Positions 9,500-17,036 of a DNA stretch of 64,000 nucleotides are shown here, piece by piece. Origin of the DNA: Rhynchopus euleeides (Eukaryota; Euglenozoa; Diplonemea; Diplonemida; Diplonemidae); assembly GCA_963210315.1 (NCBI GenBank), contig OY723242.1, forward strand, positions 868,001 to 932,000, written 5' to 3'. Every line of letters begins with the position of its first letter. The first letter of the stretch is position 1. Below the pieces are notes generated by a model. That model ran no database searches. It was not told where the DNA came from and worked only from the letters and a program-made list of their open reading frames with translations. Made by a program: the position numbers and the translations under genes.

Positions 9500-10483
9500 A
9501 TGGAAGCGGTTACGCAGATGCTCGACAGGCTCCACCAGCGCGGAGTGACCGAGATTGTGTACGAGGTCAGAGCATCCCCACAGGATGGCGACGAAATTGG
9601 GGGAGAGTACTCTCGCCACGCGGGGGTGCTGCGCAAAAACGACGACAACACGTACACCATCCTCTATACCCTGCCGTTAGAGGAACTCGATGAAGTCGAG
9701 CCCACGGGGTTGCAAGAATGCACCATCCCCGTGGTGGGGTTTGACTACGCCAACCTCAGATCGGTGCATGAATACGCGAGGAAGCAGACCAAGGCACAAC
9801 TCGACCTCATGAGAGAGTCGGTACTAGACCTCGCCAAGGCGGTCCGCGAAGGCGCCAAGCAGGCGGGGACTGGGGGGAAAGCGGGAGGTGAGGCCGGGGC
9901 GGCACAGGCGCAACCGGAGGGGAGCAGCCCCCCTGCCCAGGACCCCCCCAAGCTCCCGACAATCGGGAACCTGCAGTCGGCCCTCAGCCTGCCCAACATG
10001 AGGCCGGCTTGCGTCTCCCAGTGGCAGGACTTTTTGAAGGCAGGAGGGGTGGCAGCGGCGCGGGAGATGATCCGGGACCTGAGGCTGCAGTTCGGGACAT
10101 CGAACAAGGTGACCCACCTGAGCACGTGGGTCGCCCTCGCGCAGGAGGCTGCTGAGCGGGGGTTCTGGTCCACCACCGTGACCCAGATGGGGAACCAGCT
10201 GCTGCACGAGCTGGTGGTGAATGAGGCGTGGAAACAACACAGGATCCCCCGGGCGCAGGTGGAGGCGGAGATGCGGACGGCCGACACGGAAGCATCCGCT
10301 GCTGACCGGGCCATCGCCAAGCTGGCGGGGCGTGCACGCACGACGAAGGGGGGAAAGGGGGGCAACGGTGGCCCTCCCCAGTCTTTTCCCCCCCCGAATC
10401 GGTATTCCCCCTACCCCCACCACACATTTCAGGGAAAGGGGGGAAAGGGGGGGAAACCCCGGGGCAACACCAACTGGAATTAA
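9500..10483 (+). CDS. Gag-like protein of the retrotransposon (copy 2)
   Basis: This 327-residue protein is the same as the one encoded at 5922-6905. The ATG lies 39 bases after repeat A1 and the frame ends in TAA 23 bases before the recombinase ATG. The C-terminus is basic and Gly/Lys-rich, fitting RNA packaging. The assignment as Gag comes from its place in the element and its composition, not from a recognised domain. Confidence 0.72.
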   Translation: MEAVTQMLDRLHQRGVTEIVYEVRASPQDGDEIGGEYSRHAGVLRKNDDNTYTILYTLPLEELDEVEPTGLQECTIPVVGFDYANLRSVHEYARKQTKAQLDLMRESVLDLAKAVREGAKQAGTGGKAGGEAGAAQAQPEGSSPPAQDPPKLPTIGNLQSALSLPNMRPACVSQWQDFLKAGGVAAAREMIRDLRLQFGTSNKVTHLSTWVALAQEAAERGFWSTTVTQMGNQLLHELVVNEAWKQHRIPRAQVEAEMRTADTEASAADRAIAKLAGRARTTKGGKGGNGGPPQSFPPPNRYSPYPHHTFQGKGGKGGKPRGNTNWN

Positions 10484-10506
10484 CACCGGCACTCGGCCAG
10501 GACATC

Positions 10507-11571
10507 ATGCAGGCACTCGGCCAAATCACGGCACTCTGCCAAAAACTGGGACAGGAAAGGCCCCCCCAACCCCCTACCCCCCCTCCCGCCCCCCAGAACA
10601 TCGTCCAGAACACTCTGTCGGAGGTGTACACGCAAGCTGCGCCGGCAAGGACCCGGGCCAGGGACGACCACACTCTGTGGGAAGCAAAGGAACGGCTGGA
10701 AGAAGTCATGAAAGAGAGCCTGGCGGAACGCACAATCTCCACCAGGGGTGGGCTATGGAAAAGACTGGAAAGTTGGTGTGTGACAGCAGACCTCTCCCTA
10801 CCCCCCTCGGAAGATGCAGCAGTTCTGTTTCTGGCGGGAATGACCCACTTGACAACAAGCACAGTCAAAAATTATGCATCGGCAATAAACGCAGTCGGTC
10901 TGCAGCAGGGGAATTGGTCCCCGCTCCCCCTTCAGGGCTATGCCAACGCACTGGCTCGTGCGACCCCCTTTTCCCCCCCGAAGCAAGCTGTCCCCGCAAA
11001 AAAGGCCGAAGTGACCCAGGCGGTGTTTGTTCTGTTCACAAGGGGGCACGAGGTGGAGGCGAACCTGTTGTTGTTTCTGTGGAAGACAGCCTGCCGCTAC
11101 CGCGATGCGGCAGATCTCACGGTAAAGGATGTGAAACCCACAGCATGTGGAACACGACTCGTGGTGGATTTTTACAGGTCAAAGGCAATCAAGACGACCC
11201 CATTTGTGGATCGCAGGTTCGCAGTTGCAGCGGGGGCGGGTTTGGAGCGTCTGATTGCGTTCGTGGTGGAGAAAAGACAGACATGCCCCTTGGAATCCCT
11301 TCTGTTCGGTGTCCCCCACTCCCAATTTCTGCGCCTTCTCCGCCAATGCCCCAACTGCCAAGAGTGGACGCTTCATTCACCCCGACGGGGGGCCCTGCAA
11401 TTTCTAGCCACACTGGCAGCCAACGGTATCCTCCCCCCCCAGGACATCCCCAGGATTGCCAGGCACAAAACCGCGAACCCCATTCTTCCCCCCACCACCA
11501 TGAGATACCTCGCGAACGTGAACGAGGAGGTGGCCCTGGCCCTCTCCCCAGAGTGTTGTGCCCGTCTTTAA
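10507..11571 (+). CDS. Tyrosine recombinase of the retrotransposon (copy 2)
   Basis: 354 residues with the recombinase catalytic set: Arg in TACRYRDAADL, HSPR (290-293), H320 and Y334. It is intact and matches copy 1. The gene lies between gag and RT. The better-known DIRS and Ngaro elements place it last, whereas VIPER of kinetoplastids is described with this internal order (family knowledge, from memory). The frame differs from both neighbours. Confidence 0.9.
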   Translation: MQALGQITALCQKLGQERPPQPPTPPPAPQNIVQNTLSEVYTQAAPARTRARDDHTLWEAKERLEEVMKESLAERTISTRGGLWKRLESWCVTADLSLPPSEDAAVLFLAGMTHLTTSTVKNYASAINAVGLQQGNWSPLPLQGYANALARATPFSPPKQAVPAKKAEVTQAVFVLFTRGHEVEANLLLFLWKTACRYRDAADLTVKDVKPTACGTRLVVDFYRSKAIKTTPFVDRRFAVAAGAGLERLIAFVVEKRQTCPLESLLFGVPHSQFLRLLRQCPNCQEWTLHSPRRGALQFLATLAANGILPPQDIPRIARHKTANPILPPTTMRYLANVNEEVALALSPECCARL

Positions 11572-11612
11572 CGGAACTTGGTGCCCCCCCCGAGCATAGT
11601 AGCCACTCCGGC

Positions 11613-13256
11613 ATGGGAAAACGGGTGTCCAGGGGTTCCCTTCCAACCCAAGAACAACTAAAAGCCCCGTTGCATTGCAAAAAAGTCCCTATTATTTCTA
11701 TTCCTGAGGTACTTCGGATGGCCAAGGGGCCAGTGCGTGAAAGGATCAGCACACTGCTGGACATGACAGCCAACCCCCAGGCCATGGCGCGGGAGGTCTC
11801 AGAGCAGAGCTGGACCCCGGCAACTGTGAAACCCAAGAGCCAGGCCTTTTCTTCTCGTTTTTCGGTGCAGCTGGAAGAGGCAGGGCTGGTGCGGAGAGCC
11901 CCGGACTTTGATTTTGGCAAGAGAAACCCTGTTCTGGCTATTTCCCCTTTCGTTGTCTTCGAAGAAAAGCAGGGGTATGGCCCACACGGGGGCCGACTGA
12001 GGCCCATCATGTGGACCAAAGACCACAACTCCCTCGCGGCAGCTTATGGATACCGCTGCCAAGTTGTTTTCCCCACCTCCCCAACAGTGTTGTCCAGGGT
12101 GGAATGCGAGTGCGCCTCCCAAAGAGACCTAGCGGCTTCCTTTTTTCAGATCCCCATTCCCGAAGAGTCTCAGAAATACTTCACATACCGTGATGACAAG
12201 GGGGAGGCATACTGCCTGACCCGTTTGCCAATGGGGGCGTCGTGGTCCCCAGAGTTGATGCACCTGATCATGTATGCACTTTCCCACTGCTATCTCTCAA
12301 CCCCCCCCACGGCGGTATTCTCTCCCTCCCCATCTACATCCACTCCGGAACTGTGCGTTGACGTGTATGTCGACAACGTGCGGTACGCGGGCACCTGGGA
12401 GCGTGTTCGGGAGGCAACGGCGGCGTTTGACGTGGCAGCGAGACGCGCCGGCGCGACGATATCTGAGGCGAGCGACGGTGACACGGAGTACGTCTTCCTC
12501 GGGTTCGGCTTCCACTGCCGTCGAGAGGTGGGCGTTGGGCCCAAGGTGGCGAGGAAGCTGAGGGCGGCGCGGGCGGACCTGATGGCTCAGGGCGAGACGA
12601 AGCCGAGGGTTAGGCGGTGCGACTTGGAATCCTTGGGTGGTCGTCTGGTGTGGGCCTCGCCCCTGGTGGTGCAGCCTCTGGGCAGGTTTATCGACGCCAT
12701 CATCGCCCTGCGCCGCAACAGCAACGCATTGAACCGTGGTGCACACCCGGACGAAGAAGTACAGCTCTCCGCGCAAACGACTGAGGCGGCGGTGCGTTGG
12801 ATCGACGCTGCGCTCCAACCGAGGATGTACAAGGAGTTCACCGAGATGAGCCGAGGCCGGGGGGTAGAGATCTGGTCGGATGCTTCGGTGACGGGGTGCG
12901 GTGTTGTGGTGTCAGCAGGCGGCGCTCTTCGATCGTTTGGGCGACGCTGGACCTGGGAAGAGGCTGACGAACTGCCGGAGGAGCAGCGGTCGACGCGGAT
13001 CGCGGTGCTTGAGGCACGTGCTGTGGTCTACGGCATGGAGGAGTGTGTCGGGGAGAACGCCTGGGGTGCCAACGTGAAGTGGTACCTTGACAACACCGCG
13101 GTGATCGGGGCGCTGCAGCGCGGGTATTCTCCGGCTCGGGCACTGAACAGAGAGGTGATGCGGATCCTGGGGCTGACGTCATCATATTTCACAGCGGTGC
13201 AATGGGCCTACATCAAATCACGGGATAACCCCGCAGACAAGCCGAGCCGGAGGTAG
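11613..13256 (+). CDS. Reverse transcriptase/RNase H of the retrotransposon (copy 2)
   Basis: 547 residues, intact. RT motifs are RDLAASFF, LPMGASWSP and YVDN. RNase H motifs are IWSDAS, LEARA, YLDN and SRDNPADKPSR. The stop lies 15 bases before split repeat B1. The reading frame is open back to 10221, but the upstream part overlaps gag and the recombinase in another frame and is Pro/Ser/Gly-rich, so the ATG at 11613 after the recombinase stop is the better start. No methyltransferase (as in DIRS proper) or hydrolase domain (as in some Ngaro elements) follows. Confidence 0.9.
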   Translation: MGKRVSRGSLPTQEQLKAPLHCKKVPIISIPEVLRMAKGPVRERISTLLDMTANPQAMAREVSEQSWTPATVKPKSQAFSSRFSVQLEEAGLVRRAPDFDFGKRNPVLAISPFVVFEEKQGYGPHGGRLRPIMWTKDHNSLAAAYGYRCQVVFPTSPTVLSRVECECASQRDLAASFFQIPIPEESQKYFTYRDDKGEAYCLTRLPMGASWSPELMHLIMYALSHCYLSTPPTAVFSPSPSTSTPELCVDVYVDNVRYAGTWERVREATAAFDVAARRAGATISEASDGDTEYVFLGFGFHCRREVGVGPKVARKLRAARADLMAQGETKPRVRRCDLESLGGRLVWASPLVVQPLGRFIDAIIALRRNSNALNRGAHPDEEVQLSAQTTEAAVRWIDAALQPRMYKEFTEMSRGRGVEIWSDASVTGCGVVVSAGGALRSFGRRWTWEEADELPEEQRSTRIAVLEARAVVYGMEECVGENAWGANVKWYLDNTAVIGALQRGYSPARALNREVMRILGLTSSYFTAVQWAYIKSRDNPADKPSRR

Positions 13257-13271
13257 CGCAGGGGTAGCGAA

Positions 13272-13527
13272 GGGGTGTCGTTCGGCGCTGATCGCGCGGC
13301 TCTTCCGCTGCGTCCTGCGGCGACCTGCGTCTTTGGTGACTTCAGCCGCGCGCTCAGCGTACCCCTGCGCTACGAACAGTAATGGTAACAGAAGATCGTG
13401 CTGCCCACTCCCCACTCCCCTCTCCACCACACTTGTAGGAAGGCTAAGTGCCAAGAGGGCAAGGCTTGCCCGGAATGTGTTGCTGCGTACACTTAGCCTC
13501 CCTCACACAGGAACCGATGGGGAACTC
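13272..13527 (+). repeat. Split direct repeat B1 of element copy 2
   Basis: 256 bp, repeated at 13762-14017. It abuts A2 directly. Confidence 0.88.
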
Positions 13528-13745
13528 TGGCCACAGTGGGCCTGCTCACTAGTCGGAGTTCCCAAGGTTCCTGCCCCCCTCTCCCCTCGGTTCCATGCCA
13601 TCTCTCCCCTTCTCTATTCGGTCACAGGAATGTTGGCTTGCAGTCCGTATAATTCTTGGGTTTTACACACAACCCCCCACACCTCAGGTAACGACAAGCT
13701 CCAACTTACTTTCTCCCACGGACTGCGCAAAGCCTTTCTCTTTTT
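13528..13745 (+). repeat. Split direct repeat A2 of element copy 2
   Basis: 218 bp, same as the 5' terminal A1. Separated from B2 by a 16-bp pyrimidine-rich linker. Confidence 0.88.
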
Positions 13746-13761
13746 CCCTTCCCTCCCACCC

Positions 13762-14017
13762 GGGGTGTCGTTCGGCGCTGATCGCGCGGCTCTTCCGCTG
13801 CGTCCTGCGGCGACCTGCGTCTTTGGTGACTTCAGCCGCGCGCTCAGCGTACCCCTGCGCTACGAACAGTAATGGTAACAGAAGATCGTGCTGCCCACTC
13901 CCCACTCCCCTCTCCACCACACTTGTAGGAAGGCTAAGTGCCAAGAGGGCAAGGCTTGCCCGGAATGTGTTGCTGCGTACACTTAGCCTCCCTCACACAG
14001 GAACCGATGGGGAACTC
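13762..14017 (+). repeat. Split direct repeat B2 of element copy 2
   Basis: 256-bp 3' terminal unit. It supplies the last 27 in-frame codons and a stop to the truncated Ulp1 frame, which would otherwise end abruptly at 14018. Confidence 0.85.
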
Positions 14018-15619
14018 AAAAAGGTAAGCACGCATGGTCTCCATCACCGGGAGCCCAGCCCACAACAAGGAGGCTACAGCCTGCTTGTAGTGGGACGTGT
14101 AGCAGGCCCGGCGGGTTGTATCCCCAACCTTTGAAGGGGCCCTGCAGTGCTTAATTTCCCCCCCCAAAAACTCCTTTAGGTTTTCAACCGAGAGCACAAT
14201 ATCCGGGGAAGGGGTCTCCCCCTTCGTTGCACTCTCGGTATCCCCACCCGTGTTCCCTTCCCCACCCGTGTTCCCTTCCTCCCTTCCCTCCCCACTGTCC
14301 CCACTCCCGTCATCAGAGCCGTTCTTTTCGAGTTCTTCGAGAACAGAGACTTTTTCGATGTCGTCGTCGTCGTCGTCGTCGCAGGTGCTCTCAGAGCTGC
14401 CATTCGATCCAGCGCCGCCCTCTGAGTCAGCGTCATCGTTCTCTGAGGTAGTGTCGTCGTTCGGTCCAGCGTCGTCGTTGCTCGCAGAAACCACAATCGC
14501 GCACGCGGTCTCCGCAGCCAACAGCTCCCGAAGATCACGGAGCACAGATTTGAGATCGTCTTTGGAGGGTGCCTGGCGTTCTTGGACCTCCCGCTCGATA
14601 TCAGCAGCTGAAGACAGCTGATGAATCCGTGTGGGGAAAAAGTGTGTTGCATGCCGGACGGCCTGAATCCCACACGACCACGCGTCCTTCTGCATCCCAC
14701 TCAACACCACACGGACAGTGCTGAACTTCTGCTCGAGGCTCTTGGCGAGTGGAGAACCGTGAATGATCGCGTGGTCGTCAATCACGATACACTCATCCTC
14801 CCGGAAAGCACAAAAGACCCAGTGGAGGCCTGTGTTGTTGTGTGTGTTCACCACACAACCCTGCCACTCCGATTTTGTCTCCCAGAACGCCACACCCTGG
14901 GGACTAGCTGGATAGCGCTTCATCCCTTTTGTGATGCTCTCGAACTGGCAGTACTCAAAAAAACGAGTACCGTCCGGGTTTTTCACCGGATCATACCGGG
15001 GGTTGGCGACACGGGACACTGCTTCTACACCAGCGGGCTGCAGGTAGTGAACCAGCAGGTTCCCCACGTCGCTCGTCGTCAGCCAGTACCCCACCTTGAC
15101 ATTCTTTGAGGAATGCCCTTTTAAAAACTCGGCCCTTTTGGGGCCGCCTCCGTGCGCTTCCGTCGGCTGTGCCTCACACCCACCCCGAAGGACTGGAATG
15201 GGTTTGGCTTGTGTCTTCGGCGCGGAGCAGTCGGTTGAAGGTTTGGCTTGTGTCTTCAGCGTGGAGCAGTCGATTGAAGGTTCGGCTTGTGTCTTCGGCG
15301 CGGAGCAGTCGGTTGAAGGTTTAGCTTGTGTCTTCGGCGCGGAGCAGTCGGTTGAAGGTTCGGCTTGTGTCTTCGGCGCGGAGCAGTCGGTTGAAGGTTC
15401 GGCTTGTGTCTTCGGCGCGGACCGGTTGGTTGAAGGTTTGGCTTGTGTCTTCGGCCATGAAAAAATCGGGCCATTGCAGCGTGCCCTGGCCCGGGCCAGT
15501 TGGTTGAAGGAAGGCCGGGGAGCGCATGGCGGTGGCCCATCCTCGAATATCTTGAACAGGAGGCATTCCATCAGCAGGAGGCACATGAAAGCATCGGACG
15601 TCATCATTATGTCGGACAC
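14018..15619 (-). CDS. Ulp1-like (C48) cysteine protease, N-terminal part of an interrupted Ulp1-transposase gene
   Basis: A C48/Ulp1-type protease would cleave SUMO-like modifiers or precursors. The order is: residues ~55-140, 13-residue tandem repeats of the type APKTQAEPSTDCS; ~178-320, the protease fold starting at GYWLTTSDVGNLL, with H266 (LHWVF), D281/D282 (VIDD), Q310 and C316 in QKDAWSCG, matching the His-Asp-Gln-Cys set; ~395-480, a very acidic Asp/Glu/Ser linker. The reported 5' end has GTG, preceded in frame by TAG. The first ATG pair is at MMTSDAF (15607 on down), or this may be an internal exon. The frame runs past 14018 into retroelement repeat B2 to a stop at 13934. Removing the retroelement joins it in phase to the transposase at 9242. 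Confidence 0.82.
15201..15455 (-). repeat. 39-bp coding minisatellite in the Ulp1-like gene
   Basis: Six full 39-bp units plus a partial seventh encode the 13-residue repeat APKTQAEPSTDCS with small variations. The length is a multiple of three, so the frame is kept. Confidence 0.85.
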
Positions 15620-16318
15620 CAGCCGAAGCTATTGGCTCTGTTGGTGGATGGTGAAATCTGGGCAGTTGGATTGCGGGTTTGCGGGCGTGTGTTGATCAGT
15701 GCTGCACAACAGGAGAGAATGTCAAACAACGTCAGGGAAGGGGGCTGCGGGGGGTGGGGGGTGGGCTCAGCTGGTCCTCGAAGGCTACATCTATGGTGAG
15801 GTGTGTCTGGGGCCATCCGTCCACATCTTCTCGTTGGTGGTAGGGACTGCGGACGCCGTAGATGAGGAGTCGTTTAATGCGCGCCGCTCTTCAGCAGTGA
15901 TTTTGACGCCTCTGGACCCCAGGAGTTTGCGGGTTTCCGGGTTTGCGGTCTTCAGCAGTGGTTCTGATGCCTCTGGACCGCAGGAGTTTGCGGGTTCGCT
16001 GGTTTCCCGTCCGTATGTGTCTGAGGGGGGATGCCCCGATTCCCTTCGTCACGACATATCTTTGAGCGTAGGTCACTTCCCCCCTCTACGGACCCCGTGC
16101 ACCCTGGTTCCCCTAAGTGGCACCAATAGACCCCGTTGTCCCCATTCCTTGCCCCAAAGTTTGCAGATTTGTGTGTCTCCAAAAAGAAAATCTCAAAAAA
16201 AACGGAAAATTTTCCCAAAAAAAAAGGGTGAAAAGTAAGTACTACTATTCAACGGCCCAACGTGCCCCAGAGCCCCAAAAAAATAAGTACTACTATTCGG
16301 CTAAGTACTACTATTCAA
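15620..16318. other. 5' region of the pogo-like transposon
   Basis: This lies between the right TIR and the protease reading frame. It holds two diverged ~65-base repeats (15888-15950 and 15951-16010, with CTCTGGACC.CAGGAGTTTGCGGG), A-rich runs near 16185-16225, and three AAGTACTACTATTC motifs near 16227-16318. It should contain the promoter; no clear TATA box was picked out. Confidence 0.55.
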
Positions 16319-16346
16319 CTAAGTACGTTTATTTGACCCCCCCCTG
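16319..16346 (-). repeat. Right TIR of the pogo-like transposon
   Basis: Perfect inverted copy of 7183-7210, followed by TA. Confidence 0.9.
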
Positions 16347-16348
16347 TA

Positions 16349-17036
16349 AACGTTTTAAAGTTTAAAACGCCGTTTTAAATTATTTAAAACGGGGTTTAAA
16401 ACGGGGTTTAAAACGGCAAAAAACCCTGCAAAATATAGGGGGAGACTTTTCGTAGCAGGTGCGTAGCAAACAGAAACGTGTGTCTCCAAAATTATTTTTT
16501 TAAAAATCGCATTGTCTTCACCAGCCCATACCCCAGGTGGTCCCAAATGGGTCCGGAACCATCCTCTTCAATCCTCTTCATCAACTAAATGCTCGATCTT
16601 TGCTGAGAAATACAAAAAAACCGGTTTTTCACCTGTTTCGGCGTTTTTGTGAGGAAACAATCGCGAATATCATTTTGCACCACCGGCTGCTGCTCCAATA
16701 GGCCCGTAGGAACCCTGGGACAGCTGGTAGGCAATCTGGGGGTCTCCCACACTCCTCTTCACCCCCAAAACACCCCCAGGAGGGTGTTTTGGGGGTGTTT
16801 TGGGTGTTTTTCACCTGAAGAGGATACGCCCCAATCCTCTTCACCCGAAAAACTGCCGAAAAACTGCGACCCCATGGGCTGTGGGCGACAGCATGATCCC
16901 CGTGGAAAAATGTGTCCCGCGGACCTCCTCTTCACCCAAGGACCCTCAGAAGGGTCAGTTTCAGGGTGTTCCAATCATTTTTGGTGTGAAGAGGATTGGG
17001 AAATATCCTCTTCCTGGGAACAGGTGGTGCAGCAAT
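16349..17036. other. Repeat-rich, gene-free stretch
   Basis: It starts with GTTTAAAACG-type repeats (16349-16420), similar to those flanking the palindrome at 20840-20880 and 21575-21640. From 16550 to 17015 the string CCTCTTCACC or GAGGATTGGG recurs at least six times between GT-rich and AC-rich runs. No gene is seen. Confidence 0.5.

Larger units (their letters stand above)
9243..14017 (+). mobile_element. Tyrosine-recombinase retrotransposon, copy 2 (4,775 bp), inserted in the transposase gene
   Basis: This is a full-length copy on the + strand with the same layout as copy 1: A1 9243-9460, gag, recombinase, RT/RNase H, B1 13272-13527, A2 13528-13745, B2 13762-14017. Every mirrored ORF in the two copies has the same length and sequence, so insertion or duplication was recent or the copies have been homogenised. 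The element ends (TGGCCAC at the left, GGAACTC at the right) fall exactly on codon boundaries of the split transposon gene. No target duplication is seen. Confidence 0.92.
7183..16346 (-). mobile_element. pogo-like DNA transposon carrying a Ulp1-transposase gene, with a nested retrotransposon
   Basis: The ends are perfect 28-bp inverted repeats starting CAGGGGGGGGTCAAAT, at 7183-7210 and 16319-16346. Both are flanked by TA (7181-7182 and 16347-16348), the target duplication of the Tc1/mariner-pogo superfamily. Without the 4,775-bp retroelement at 9243-14017 the transposon is 4,389 bp. It carries one gene on the minus strand, now in two pieces: an N-terminal Ulp1-like protease (14018-15619) and a C-terminal DDE transposase (7647-9242). 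Motifs of the type AAGTACTACTATTC repeat just inside the ends (7209-7222, and three near 16227-16318) and may be transposase binding sites. Confidence 0.88.

Noticed and set aside
10221-11612. N-terminal 464 codons of the long RT frame (and its mirror 4793-6184)
   Set aside because: Overlaps gag and recombinase genes that have recognisable motifs. This part is low-complexity and has no RT-related motif, so the RT start was placed at 11613/4792.
13934-14017. Last 28 codons of the Ulp1 frame as part of the natural protein
   Set aside because: They lie inside split repeat B2 of the inserted retroelement and are an accident of the insertion.
2388-14017. The two mirrored retroelements as the terminal inverted repeats of one giant transposon
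   Set aside because: Each copy has its own complete ends and split repeats. Copy 1 lies outside the TA-flanked 28-bp TIR at 7183, while copy 2 lies inside, so they are two separate insertions.
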